From the NCBI GenBank assembly GCA_023382135.1, contig JAMCQK010000101.1:1-17971 (forward strand): a DNA stretch of 17,971 nucleotides, given 5' to 3'. This stretch comes from Deinococcus sp. Its GTDB lineage: Bacteria; Deinococcota; Deinococci; Deinococcales; Thermaceae. Under the pieces are notes generated by a model. The model did no database searches. It saw only the letters and a program-made list of their open reading frames with translations, and was not told the DNA's origin. Positions within the stretch are counted from its first letter, which is position 1. Each line of letters begins with the position of its first letter. This document shows positions 5,613 through 13,287 of this stretch, one piece after another. Made by a program: the position numbers and the translations under genes.

Positions 5613-6133
5613 TACAGCACCTTCTGGATCAGTTTATCGAATCCCGCCGGGTCCAGCGGATCTGCATGACGCCCTGCCACTCTATCCTCGCGGTTGATCA
5701 GAAGAGTTTCGGGAACGCCGTACATGCCGTAGTCCACACCCACCGTGCCCAGGGGGTCAAAAACCTGTGGGAACGCCAGCCCAAACAGCCGAATAAAAGT
5801 CAGCCCGTCTTGTTCCTGGGCGTCGATGACAATAAACAGGACGCGGTCCTGGTACTCCTGCCAAGCCGCCTGCAGATGGGGGGCCTCATCGTAGCACGCT
5901 GGTTTGCACCAGCTAGCCCAGATGTTGACGATCACCGGCTTCTTGCCCAGGTGTTTGGACAACTGGAAGCTCTGGCCCCAGCTGGCCCGGTAGGGGAACA
6001 TCACCGGGAGGGTAAAGTCGGGGGCGGGCCTGCCTATAAGTACCGAAGGGAGGGCGTTCATGTCCGGGCGCTGCATGCCCCACCAAAAAAGCCCGCCCAG
6101 CGCCAAAACAATTAGCGGCCAAAAACGTCGCAT
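5612..6133 (-). CDS. ccmG: CcmG/DsbE-like thioredoxin with a CX3C active site
   Basis: A 173-residue membrane-tethered thioredoxin-fold protein that reduces CcmH or apocytochrome disulphides outside the membrane, drawing electrons from CcdA. Residues 4-19 form the membrane anchor. The domain starts at GRPAPDFTLP, and the strand VIVNIWASW leads into the active site. The cis-Pro loop is YGVPETLLI. The active site reads W-C-K-P-A-C-Y-D-E-A-P: the cysteines C76 and C80 are three residues apart, one more than the usual CXXC. I rechecked the codons (TGC AAA CCA GCG TGC). The gene begins 5 nt after the ccmF stop with an AGGA ribosome-binding site. Confidence 0.92.
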   Translation of the reverse strand: MRRFWPLIVLALGGLFWWGMQRPDMNALPSVLIGRPAPDFTLPVMFPYRASWGQSFQLSKHLGKKPVIVNIWASWCKPACYDEAPHLQAAWQEYQDRVLFIVIDAQEQDGLTFIRLFGLAFPQVFDPLGTVGVDYGMYGVPETLLINREDRVAGRHADPLDPAGFDKLIQKVL

Positions 6134-6138
6134 ACATC

Positions 6139-8124
6139 CTAAGCGCTGGGAGCCGTGGCGCCTTTTTTAAAACCAGCCGCGTTCGGCAGCAACAGGTAAA
6201 GGGTTCCGAGGGCAATCAGGGCACCTGAAATCCAGAGCCAGAGCACCATCGGTGTCACGATAAGGCGGATGGTGGCCCAAGCGCCCTTGTCCCGGTCGAA
6301 CTCCTGCAGCACAAAGTAGTAGTCGTTGAAGAGCGAGTAGCGCACATGCGGGGCGGCTAATGGCGTCCGTGAACTGGGATAAAAATTCAAGCGTGGCTGG
6401 TAACTTCCACCCGCACCCCAGGAAAGGCGGCTGGTTGAGCGCACTTTCAGCGGGGCGATGATCGCCTGGCGGTTGCTTTCCTCCTGCAGAGTAAGGGGTA
6501 GCAGGCGGACCTCGAGGCCCGCCACGTTCCAGACTTCCGACAGCCGCAAGGTCTTCTCCGACTCGATACGGTAGGTCTGGCTTACCGCAATCGCCAGCCC
6601 CGCTAGCGCCACACCCACGTGCACCACATGGCTGCCAAAACGCCGTTTGTTGGTTGCGGCAAGCTCTAAAAAAGCTTGCAGGGCAGAGATCTTGAGCGAC
6701 GTCCCTCGCTCGGCTATGCCCTGCGAAAACATCAATGCCACCGCCGCCAAGTTATAGAGAAAAAGCCCCAGCGCCAGCGATACGCCCAGGCTCAGCCCCA
6801 GCGCCAGCCCTGCCCCGGTTCCGAGCCCTAAGGAGAGCCCCATGTAAAAGAGATTTCTGCGCACTTGAGTGCCCGCGTTGCGCCAGGGAAGCACCGGCCC
6901 CGCGCCCATCAGGAGCAGCAAGGCCACGCCGAGCGGAATGGATACTTGGAAAAAAAAGGGGGCTCCAACCGAAACCTTAGCCCCCGAGGCCGCCTCCACC
7001 ACCAGGGGCCAGAGCGTGCCCACCAGAATCACGAAAGCAAAGGTACCAAAAAGTAGCGCGCCCCCGAGTAAGGCACCTTCGCGCGAATTAAAGCGGATCT
7101 CTCCCGCGTCTTTGAGTTCAGCGGATACCTTGGAGAGAAGGCCAAACCCTACGATGAGCACCAGCAACAAAAAGCCCAGGAAGACTACGCCAATAGGTCC
7201 ACTGGCAAAAGCATGAACCGACTGGATCACGCCGGAGCGGGTTAGAAATGTGCCAAACACCGTGGCCGCGAACGCCAGCGTAATGAAGCTGAAATTCCAG
7301 GCTTTAAAGAGCCCTCTGCGTTCCTGAACCTGGACGGTGTGAAGAAACGCCGTGGCCAAGAACCAGGGAATGATAGAGGCGTTTTCCACCGGGTCAAAAG
7401 CCCAGTAGCCTCCCCAGCCCAGCACTTCGTAGCTCCACCAGCCGCCAGCAAAAATAGCCGCGGTGAGAAAGCCCCAGGCCACAAGAGTCCAAAAACGGGT
7501 TTCATGGACCCAGCTCTGATAGCGCCTTACCACCATGGAGCTCACCGCATAAGCAAATGGCACTGAAAGCCCCACAAAACCGAGGTACATGAGCACCGGG
7601 TGCACCGCCATCATCCAGTGATTTTGCAGCAGAGGATTAGGCCCGTTACCGTCCAGCGGCGGCTGGGCTACCGCGGTAAAGGGGTTCACCATAAAGACCA
7701 TGACCGAAACAAAGAAAACTTGAATACCAAAGAGAGTAGCCAAGGCAATGGGCGCACGCCAGACATCGAGCTGCTTGCCCGCGGCCCTGGAAACTAACCA
7801 GGTGTAAAGCGATTGCAACGTGGCCCAGAGCAGAATGGAGCCTTCCAACGCGGCCCAAGGCGTGACCAGCGTGACCCAGAGCGGGTCCTTGACTGAGTGG
7901 TGCAGAGCCACGTACTTGACGCTGAAGTCGTGGGTGATGAGCGCCCATTCCAGCGCTAGAAAAGCGGCCGCCAGCCCGGCAAAAACCAACGGGGCCGCGC
8001 GTTTGGCGGCCTCGAGGTACCGGGTATCCCGGAAGCGGTAGGCAAGTCCCGAAAACGCCAGTCCCAGGACTGAAAAGAACAGCGATGCCAGCAACGAGAC
8101 CCCGCCCAATAGCCCTGCGCTCAT
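6139..8124 (-). CDS. ccmF: CcmF haem lyase subunit
   Basis: A 661-residue polytopic protein of the haem-handling family that joins haem from holo-CcmE to the CXXCH cysteines of apocytochrome c. The WWD haem-binding segment is present: GGWWSYEVLGWGGYWAFDPV, then ENASIIPW, at about residues 226-253. It is preceded by the conserved LLQNHWMMAVHPVLMYLGFV region with external His residues. Many hydrophobic helices and a large soluble loop near the C terminus (LRLSEVWNVAGLEVRLLPLT) match the family, and the length is typical (about 620-680). The ATG at 8122-8124 has a strong Shine-Dalgarno (GAGGGAGG) about 5 nt upstream. ccmE lies 76 nt upstream, and a mini-ORF bridges the gap. Confidence 0.96.
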   Translation of the reverse strand: MSAGLLGGVSLLASLFFSVLGLAFSGLAYRFRDTRYLEAAKRAAPLVFAGLAAAFLALEWALITHDFSVKYVALHHSVKDPLWVTLVTPWAALEGSILLWATLQSLYTWLVSRAAGKQLDVWRAPIALATLFGIQVFFVSVMVFMVNPFTAVAQPPLDGNGPNPLLQNHWMMAVHPVLMYLGFVGLSVPFAYAVSSMVVRRYQSWVHETRFWTLVAWGFLTAAIFAGGWWSYEVLGWGGYWAFDPVENASIIPWFLATAFLHTVQVQERRGLFKAWNFSFITLAFAATVFGTFLTRSGVIQSVHAFASGPIGVVFLGFLLLVLIVGFGLLSKVSAELKDAGEIRFNSREGALLGGALLFGTFAFVILVGTLWPLVVEAASGAKVSVGAPFFFQVSIPLGVALLLLMGAGPVLPWRNAGTQVRRNLFYMGLSLGLGTGAGLALGLSLGVSLALGLFLYNLAAVALMFSQGIAERGTSLKISALQAFLELAATNKRRFGSHVVHVGVALAGLAIAVSQTYRIESEKTLRLSEVWNVAGLEVRLLPLTLQEESNRQAIIAPLKVRSTSRLSWGAGGSYQPRLNFYPSSRTPLAAPHVRYSLFNDYYFVLQEFDRDKGAWATIRLIVTPMVLWLWISGALIALGTLYLLLPNAAGFKKGATAPSA

Positions 8125-8201
8125 GCCCGCCTCCCTCTAAGCGAAAGACAGCCTGCCCGCCGCTCAGAACCCACAACTACCCATTCACCAAAACACACCA
8201 T
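8121..8201 (-). CDS. 26-codon mini-ORF bridging ccmE and ccmF (doubtful)
   Basis: Between ccmE and ccmF a 26-codon frame (MVCFGEWVVVGSERRAGCLS plus six more) starts at an ATG overlapping the ccmE stop (TGATG) and ends in a TGA overlapping the ccmF start (ATGA). It exactly fills the gap, so ribosomes could pass from one gene to the next by termination-reinitiation. No family is recognised and there is no separate ribosome-binding site. It may be a coupling device or chance. Confidence 0.2.
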   Translation of the reverse strand: MVCFGEWVVVGSERRAGCLSLRGRRA

Positions 8202-8629
8202 CACTTGGTCTCCTGGATGATTTTCTTTAGCTGCTCCGGACTATACCCGGCACCCGGAGCCTTGTAGTCTTCCGAGTGCTTGACCAAAAGCTCTTGGCCT
8301 TTGAATTCTTCGCCGTTAAAGCGGCCCTCCACCACCACGCCCTGGTTCTCTTTGAAAAGCGCCGGCGGTGTTCCGGAGTGCGAAACAGGAATCTCGCGTA
8401 CCCCGTCGGTGATCACAAAACGAAGAGCCAAAGTTTCCTTGTTGTACTGCACCGAACCGGCCTTGACCAGGCCGCCCAGACGCACCAGACGGCTTTGGTA
8501 TCTGGCCTGGTCCTGAAAGTATTCGCTGGGGGTGATGAAGTAGACCAGGTTCCGGCCCAGTCCGCCAAAAATCAGATAGCCAAGTGCGGCCACCACTACC
8601 ACGATGCCAAAAAGGTGTTTGGGCTTCAT
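8201..8629 (-). CDS. ccmE: CcmE haem chaperone
   Basis: A 142-residue periplasm-facing haem chaperone. Residues 7-24 are the membrane anchor (FGIVVVVAALGYLIFGGL). The rest is the CcmE OB-fold: RYQSRLVRLGGLVKAGSVQY, then ALRFVITDG, then the VVVEGRFNGEEFKGQELLVK strands. The haem-attaching histidine is His118 in LVKHSEDY, with Tyr122 at the +4 axial position, equivalent to His130 and Tyr134 of E. coli CcmE. It receives haem from CcmC, is released by CcmAB, and delivers to CcmF. The start is the ATG at 8627-8629. The order ccmC-ccmD-ccmE-ccmF is the usual System I arrangement. Confidence 0.95.
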   Translation of the reverse strand: MKPKHLFGIVVVVAALGYLIFGGLGRNLVYFITPSEYFQDQARYQSRLVRLGGLVKAGSVQYNKETLALRFVITDGVREIPVSHSGTPPALFKENQGVVVEGRFNGEEFKGQELLVKHSEDYKAPGAGYSPEQLKKIIQETK

Positions 8630-8677
8630 CAGTTTTGGTCCTCCTAGACACGAGATCTGCGTTACGCTCCTACCTTA

Positions 8678-8797
8678 TTATCCCTTCCTACGGTAGCGGA
8701 GGATTAGATAGCCCAGATATCCGAGCACCACACCGTAAACCAGTACGTATACCCAGACGATAAAGGGATTAGCGGGATTCTGTAGGACTTCGGGCAT
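8678..8797 (-). CDS. ccmD: CcmD-like small membrane protein
   Basis: A 39-residue protein reading MPEVLQNPANPFIVWVYVLV and then YGVVLGYLGYLILRYRRKG. It has one membrane helix followed by a basic tail, the typical CcmD layout. CcmD helps release holo-CcmE from the CcmABC complex. The ATG (8795-8797) is one base after the ccmC TGA, and the gene lies between ccmC and ccmE, exactly where ccmD normally sits. Sequence conservation in this family is weak, so the call rests on size, topology and position. Tandem stops (TAATAA) end it. Confidence 0.88.
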   Translation of the reverse strand: MPEVLQNPANPFIVWVYVLVYGVVLGYLGYLILRYRRKG

Positions 8798-8798
8798 G

Positions 8799-9482
8799 TC
8801 AGGCCTCACTCACAAGTTTCCCGCCGCGCTTTTCCAGCAGGCCGCGAAGCCGCAAGAGCGCCAGGAACAGGATGCTAAAAGCAGCCAGGTTCACCAAGAG
8901 CGCCAGCACCATAGCCCCGTCCATATGCACCTTGCCGGTGGTGAGGTCGAGGGACTGGGTCTGGTGAAGGCTGCGCCACCACTTGACCGACATGTAGCTG
9001 ATGGGCACATTGATGGCTCCCAGAATACCCACCGCGGCGCTGGCCTTAGCCCTGAGATCCGGGTCCTCGATAGCGGAGCGCAGCACCAGATAGCCCACGT
9101 AGACCGCAAACAAGATGGCGGTGGTGGTAAGGCGGGGCTCCCAGGTCCAGTAGACCCCCCAGGTGGGCCGAGCCCAGAGCATCCCGGTTACCAAGGCAAG
9201 CCCCAGGAAGACCAGGCCAATCTCCACGCTGGCGGCGGCCATGCGGTCCAGGCCGGGCCTGCGCCAAATCAAGTAGGCCGCCGAGTACAGCAGAGCGGAA
9301 AAGAAAGCCAGGTAGCCCACCCAGGCGCTGGGCACATGAAGGTACATGATGCGGGCCAGATACCCTTGGTTGGCGTCCGGCGGGGCGGCTAACGCAAAGT
9401 AGAAGCCCACCGCGAGCAGCGTGAGCCCAAGCCCCACGAGCAGGGTGGTAACGAGGTCGCCAGGCTTTTGGATCTTCTGCAT
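8799..9482 (-). CDS. ccmC: CcmC haem-handling protein
   Basis: A 227-residue, six-helix membrane protein that loads haem onto CcmE. It shows the conserved external histidines, His49 in YLHVPSAW and His173 in WWRSLHQTQS, which flank the WWD-type segment PTWGVYWTWEPRLTT (about 107-121). The last part reads W-T-W-E-P-R where family members usually have an Asp (W-x-W-D), a conservative change. I start at the ATG at 9480-9482 because AGGAGA stands 5-6 nt upstream. An ATG seven codons earlier has no spacing for ribosome binding. It is followed after one base by ccmD; ccmB lies 72 nt upstream. Confidence 0.95.
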   Translation of the reverse strand: MQKIQKPGDLVTTLLVGLGLTLLAVGFYFALAAPPDANQGYLARIMYLHVPSAWVGYLAFFSALLYSAAYLIWRRPGLDRMAAASVEIGLVFLGLALVTGMLWARPTWGVYWTWEPRLTTTAILFAVYVGYLVLRSAIEDPDLRAKASAAVGILGAINVPISYMSVKWWRSLHQTQSLDLTTGKVHMDGAMVLALLVNLAAFSILFLALLRLRGLLEKRGGKLVSEA

Positions 9483-9554
9483 AGTTATCTCCTGATACGC
9501 CATTCTCCACGAAACAGATGAGCTTGGAAGTATGGGCCGTTACCTTGGCAAAAC

Positions 9555-10283
9555 TTAACCCTCGAGGGCTAAGGGAAACAGCAAGCTGCAAACGGTTACA
9601 TAAACGGCGTCAAAGACCAGCAAGAGCCGCCACCAGTCGGCCACCTCGGCCACCGGAAGGCCTTGGGCCAGCCCGGCGGTGGCACGCACCGCGGCCAGCA
9701 CCACCGGCACCACCAGCGGAAAGAGAAGGAGCGGTAACAGTACTTCGCGGCCCCGCAGACGTGCCAAAAGGCCTGCGTAAAAAGTGGAGATAGCCGCGTA
9801 GCCGATGGTACCCAGAAATACTGTGAACAAGAGCGCCGGCCAGGCCTTGAGCGGGAGATAAAAAAGGCCCGCGGTCATGACCAAGAGCGCGAGCGCCACC
9901 AGTAAGAGGAGCATCAGCTGAAAAAGAAACTTACCAAAGTAGATCCATTCCTTGCTTCCAGGTGTGAGCAGCAGGTCGTCGAGGGTTCCGTCCTCCACCT
10001 CGAGGCCGAAGGCCCTCCCCGCCAGTAGACTGCCGGCAAACGCCAATGAGACCCAGAGCACACCCGGCGCAGCTTTCTCCAGGTCTGATCTGAGCGGCCC
10101 CAACGCCAAGCCGAGAATGAGCAGCATGGTCGCCAGAAAAAAGACCGCCGCCAGCAGGCCCGCGCGGCCGCGAAACTCTAAGGTCAGGTCGCGCCAAGCC
10201 AGCCAGAACACTCTCGGCAGGCCAAAAAGAGCGGGCTGTGCTCCACTCCGGCTGGTGACGGAAACCTGTGACGTCCTATTCAC
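9555..10283 (-). CDS. ccmB: CcmB haem exporter permease subunit
   Basis: A 242-residue membrane protein with six hydrophobic helices, the permease partner of CcmA in the ABC complex that frees holo-CcmE from CcmC. Family signatures are RDLTLEFRGRAGLLAAVFF near the N terminus and FGLEVEDGTLDDLLLTPGSK in the first cytoplasmic loop. The C-terminal half has the long hydrophobic run VLLPLLLFPLVVPVVLAAVR. The annotated start is a GTG (10281-10283) with only a weak GAGAG upstream. The first 20 residues are poorly conserved in type, so a later start is possible. ccmA lies 61 nt upstream, bridged by a 22-codon frame that ends in the first codons of this gene. Confidence 0.93.
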   Translation of the reverse strand: MNRTSQVSVTSRSGAQPALFGLPRVFWLAWRDLTLEFRGRAGLLAAVFFLATMLLILGLALGPLRSDLEKAAPGVLWVSLAFAGSLLAGRAFGLEVEDGTLDDLLLTPGSKEWIYFGKFLFQLMLLLLVALALLVMTAGLFYLPLKAWPALLFTVFLGTIGYAAISTFYAGLLARLRGREVLLPLLLFPLVVPVVLAAVRATAGLAQGLPVAEVADWWRLLLVFDAVYVTVCSLLFPLALEG

Positions 10284-10344
10284 TTGGCTCTCTTCGCCTA
10301 CCAGGATAACCGCGCCGATGGAGCCGGTAACCGGAGGGGTTCAT
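10276..10344 (-). CDS. 22-codon mini-ORF bridging ccmA and ccmB (doubtful)
   Basis: A short frame (MNPSGYRLHRRGYPGRREPS plus E) starts immediately behind the ccmA stop (TAGATG) and ends in a TAG 3-8 nt inside ccmB (GTGAATAG). It fills the ccmA-ccmB gap in the way the ccmE-ccmF mini-ORF does. No family is recognised and no own ribosome-binding site is seen. It could support translational coupling. Confidence 0.17.
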   Translation of the reverse strand: MNPSGYRLHRRGYPGRRREPSE

Positions 10345-10935
10345 CTAGCCTGCTCCTCCACCGAGCGTTAGCACCCTCGAGGCCTGCCCCACCCAGGAAC
10401 GTTCGTGCGTGGCGACCACCACGCCGGCAAACTTTCTCGCTTCAGAAAGCATGCCCTCCAGCAGTTTTCTTCCTTCGGTATCGAGCGCGGCCTCCGGCTC
10501 GTCCAAAAGCCACAGGTCTGGCCGGAGCAAAGACAACCGGGCCAAGGCGAGCCGCTTCTTCATGCCGCTCGAGTAGTTCATCACAGCCTTAGCGGGCGGA
10601 AGTCCCATCTGCGAAAGCGCATCGGAGACCTGCGCCAGGTCCACCGGTCTGCCCGCAAGCCTGAGCGCGTAGGCCAGGTTCTCGAGGCCGCTAAAGTGCC
10701 GGTGGAACGCGGGCGGGTTAGCCACGAAGCCAGGGGTCCCCGAGTGGGTGATAGTGCCCGCTGTGGGCCTGAGCAGCCCAGAAAACAGTTTCAGGAGCGT
10801 GGTCTTGCCCGCGCCGTTGGGCCCAAGGAGCACCAATAATTCTCCCCGCTCAAGGGACAGGTTCAGGTTCTGCAGAACCCAGTCCTGCCCAAAGCGTTTG
10901 CCCAGGCCTTCAGTCTTTACCAGTGGGGGGGTCAT
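10345..10935 (-). CDS. ccmA: CcmA ABC transporter ATPase (cytochrome c maturation)
   Basis: A 196-residue cytoplasmic ATPase of the CcmABCD complex; ATP hydrolysis releases holo-CcmE. Walker A is GPNGAGKTT (38-46). The signature motif is degenerate (YSSGMKKRLALA, 121-132), as is usual in CcmA and related exporters. Walker B is LWLLDEPEAALD (141-152) and the H-loop is VVATHER (173-179). The length fits CcmA (about 200), shorter than most ABC ATPases. The ATG at 10933-10935 follows the ccdA stop by 8 nt with no clear Shine-Dalgarno, so it is probably coupled to ccdA translation. Confidence 0.94.
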   Translation of the reverse strand: MTPPLVKTEGLGKRFGQDWVLQNLNLSLERGELLVLLGPNGAGKTTLLKLFSGLLRPTAGTITHSGTPGFVANPPAFHRHFSGLENLAYALRLAGRPVDLAQVSDALSQMGLPPAKAVMNYSSGMKKRLALARLSLLRPDLWLLDEPEAALDTEGRKLLEGMLSEARKFAGVVVATHERSWVGQASRVLTLGGGAG

Positions 10936-10943
10936 GGAGTTAT

Positions 10944-11621
10944 CTACAAACGTTCCTGCAGCCAGCTGGGAACGATGCGGTTGAAAAAGATGTTCAGCTT
11001 GGTGAAGCTGCCACTGAACAACAAGATACCCGCCAGCAAAAGCGCCACGCCCGCAATCCGCTCGGCCCAGTGGGCAATATGGGCGGTCTGCCTAAGCCAT
11101 CTGGTGGCGCGCTCGGCGAACATGGCCACCAGTAAAAAGGGGACTGCCAGGCCCAGAATGTAGGTCGCCAGGAAACCTACTCCCCCGCCTTGCGCGGTGA
11201 GCGTAAGAATGCCCCCGAGTATTGGCCCAATGCAGGGTGTCCAGCCGAGCCCCAGGACCGCGCCGAGTACAAAGGCGCCCCATGGTTTGGTGGTGTCGCC
11301 CCGATAGCTAAGGTTCACCCCCCGTACCAGGATGGCTGGCTTGAGGCCCAACATGTACAGGCCGAAGAGTATCAGCACCACTCCACCCACGCGCCCGAGC
11401 AGGATTTGATGCTGCTTTAGGGCGCTGCCCAGAAGGGTGAATGGCAGCCCCAGCAACATAAAAATGGCGCCGAACCCGAGTACGAAAAAGACCGCGTTAA
11501 AAATGGGCCGGCCCTTCTGGCCGCCCAGGTAGAGCAAGTAGGTGGGTACCAGCGGGAGCACACAGGGAGAAAGAAACGAGAGCACCCCGGCAAAGAAAGC
11601 TGCGGAAAGGCTAAGGGTCAT
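10944..11621 (-). CDS. ccdA: CcdA-type thiol-disulphide transporter
   Basis: A 225-residue, six-helix membrane protein of the DsbD-gamma/CcdA family that carries reducing equivalents from cytoplasmic thioredoxin across the membrane to CcmG. The two functional cysteines lie in FLSPCVLPLVPTYLLYLGG (helix 1) and GWTPCIGPILGGILTLT (helix 4), the paired PC motifs of the family. It is the first gene of the ccm cluster. The start ATG (11619-11621) lies 5 nt behind a TATAAA box without a Shine-Dalgarno, so the operon may begin with a leaderless message. It is divergent from the ABC ATPase gene. Confidence 0.95.
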   Translation of the reverse strand: MTLSLSAAFFAGVLSFLSPCVLPLVPTYLLYLGGQKGRPIFNAVFFVLGFGAIFMLLGLPFTLLGSALKQHQILLGRVGGVVLILFGLYMLGLKPAILVRGVNLSYRGDTTKPWGAFVLGAVLGLGWTPCIGPILGGILTLTAQGGGVGFLATYILGLAVPFLLVAMFAERATRWLRQTAHIAHWAERIAGVALLLAGILLFSGSFTKLNIFFNRIVPSWLQERL

Positions 11622-11626
11622 AGCTC

Positions 11627-11632
11627 TTTATA
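11627..11632 (-). promoter_or_regulatory. Possible -10 box of the ccdA-ccm operon
   Basis: Minus strand TATAAA lies 5 nt before the ccdA ATG. No Shine-Dalgarno and no convincing -35 are visible. The spacing suits a leaderless start. The whole divergent region to the next gene is 59 bp. Confidence 0.45.
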
Positions 11633-11680
11633 GGCTACCGGATTTGAGCAAGATGTGGGTGGCCAGCAACACATAAGAAC

Positions 11681-12658
11681 ATGGCTGATAATGAGGGCGT
11701 GCTGAACCTCGAGGCCGTCCGCAAACAATATCCAGGGTTCAGCCTCGAGGCGAGCCTTCAACTGCCCACTGGAAGAACGCTCACTCTGCTGGGCCCTTCG
11801 GGTAGCGGAAAAAGCACCATCCTGCGCTTGATTGCCGGGCTGGAAGCACCGGATAGCGGACGCGTTGTCTGGGCGGGCACGGACCTTACACCCCTGCCTC
11901 CCGAGAAGCGGAATATTGGGCTGGTGTTCCAGGACTACGCGCTCTTCCCTCACCTTTCGGTCTACGAGAACATTGCCTTTGGCCTCAGGGAAAAGGCGTG
12001 GGAAAGGGACAAGCTCCACGCCAGGGTGCTTGAGCTGCTCTCGCTTTCAGGCCTCGAGACCCACCAGCGAAAACGCCCGGAAGCGCTTTCTGGAGGGGAG
12101 AAACAGCGCGTGGCGCTCACCCGTGCTATGGCGTCAAACCCCCCGCTTTTGCTTCTGGATGAACCGCTCGGCGCGCTCGACCGGGTGCTTAGGGAGGAGC
12201 TTCTGCTCTGGCTGCGCGGGGTGCTCAAAGATACCGGTGCCACCGCGCTGGTAGTGACCCACGATCAAGAGGAAGCTTTTCTGCTTTCGGACCGGGTAGC
12301 GGTGCTAAAGGCGGGCCGCATCGTGAAGGAAAGTTCGCCGGAGGATCTTTTCAGAAACCCACAGACGCTCTGGCTGGCAGATTTCCTGGGGCACAAGAAC
12401 ATTCTTTCCGCCGAGCAAAGCGCAAGGCTGGGGCTGGCAGCAAAACCCCATGTGCTGCTCCCCCAGGGGCTGGAGCTCGGCAAGGGCCAGCCGGGGCGCG
12501 TGGTGGAGCGCCTGTTCTACGGAAACCGCGTGGGCCTTTTTGTGGAGATGGGCGGCATCCGCTACTACTGGGAAGGTGCCAGCCCGGAGCTTCTTACAGA
12601 AGACCAGGTCTTGCTCCGGGTCAACCCGGCCATGGCAAGGCCCTTGGAGGACCGGTGA
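11681..12658 (+). CDS. ABC importer ATPase, probable thiamine transport
   Basis: A 325-residue ATPase of the MalK/PotA/FbpC-type importer class. Walker A is LGPSGSGKST, the Q-loop VFQDYALFPH, the signature LSGGEKQRVAL, Walker B LLLLDEPLGALD, and the H-loop VVTHDQEEA. A C-terminal extension (about 250-325) contains a small beta domain (PGRVVERLFYGNRVGLFVEM) like the TOBE region of such ATPases. The family alone does not fix the substrate. The stop overlaps the thiN start by 4 nt (GTGA), so co-translation with thiamine pyrophosphokinase points to thiamine (ThiQ-like), which is inference. No permease or binding protein is adjacent. Start: only one in-frame ATG is possible, with weak ribosome-binding signals. 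Confidence 0.85.
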   Translation: MADNEGVLNLEAVRKQYPGFSLEASLQLPTGRTLTLLGPSGSGKSTILRLIAGLEAPDSGRVVWAGTDLTPLPPEKRNIGLVFQDYALFPHLSVYENIAFGLREKAWERDKLHARVLELLSLSGLETHQRKRPEALSGGEKQRVALTRAMASNPPLLLLDEPLGALDRVLREELLLWLRGVLKDTGATALVVTHDQEEAFLLSDRVAVLKAGRIVKESSPEDLFRNPQTLWLADFLGHKNILSAEQSARLGLAAKPHVLLPQGLELGKGQPGRVVERLFYGNRVGLFVEMGGIRYYWEGASPELLTEDQVLLRVNPAMARPLEDR

Positions 12659-13287
12659 ACAAGGTGGTAATTCTGTTGGGCGGCCCGCTGCTGGTAACCC
12701 AGCGGCTCTTAAGAGAGGTCCGGGGCTCGCGGGTGATTGCCGCGGATAGCGGCATGGCCTATGCCGAAGCGCTTGGTCTTGCTCCTGAGTTGTGGGTTGG
12801 AGATTTTGATTCCAGCCCTCCAGAACTCTTGGAGAAACACCCCAAGGTTGAGAAAAAAGTGTACCCCAGCGATAAGGACCAGACCGATGGCGAGCTCGCC
12901 GTGGAGGCCGCGCTGGCGATGGGCGCCAGCGAGCTGTGGCTGCTGGGAGCCTTGGGAGGGCGGAGCGACCACGGGCTTTCGCACTTGTTGCTTTCTATCA
13001 AGCTCACCGGGCAAGGGGTAAAGGTGGTGTTGTCTGGCGGCAGGGAGGAGGCCCGGCCGCTAGTGGGAGGGGGAAGAGCGGCAGGCCTCGAGGCCGGAAC
13101 ACTCTTCAGCATCGTGCCCCTTTCAGATCTGGCGGGCCTTACTATCCGCGGTGCTCACTGGGAATTAAAAGATGCAACGATACCGCTGGGTTCGAGCCAC
13201 ACACTTTCCAACCGGGCCCGCGCCGGGCTGGAAATTTCCCTTGCCCAAGGCCAGGCGGTACTCTTCACGTACTTTGACGACCTTTAG
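12655..13287 (+). CDS. thiN: Thiamine pyrophosphokinase
   Basis: A 210-residue cytoplasmic enzyme that transfers pyrophosphate from ATP to thiamine to make the cofactor TPP. The family motifs appear in order: AADSG (29-33), VGDFDSSPPE (48-57), KDQTDGELA (74-82), GALGGRSDH (98-106). A C-terminal beta domain (FSIVPLSDLAGLTIRGAHWE, then GSSHTLSN) completes the usual two-domain fold. The GTG start has GGAGG about 4 nt upstream and overlaps the ABC ATPase stop. The pair looks like a salvage unit that imports thiamine and then pyrophosphorylates it. Confidence 0.93.
   Translation: MNKVVILLGGPLLVTQRLLREVRGSRVIAADSGMAYAEALGLAPELWVGDFDSSPPELLEKHPKVEKKVYPSDKDQTDGELAVEAALAMGASELWLLGALGGRSDHGLSHLLLSIKLTGQGVKVVLSGGREEARPLVGGGRAAGLEAGTLFSIVPLSDLAGLTIRGAHWELKDATIPLGSSHTLSNRARAGLEISLAQGQAVLFTYFDDL

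Noticed and set aside
11622..11680. TPP riboswitch ahead of the ABC ATPase-thiN pair
   Set aside because: Only 59 bp separate the divergent starts, and no CTGAGA-type core is seen.
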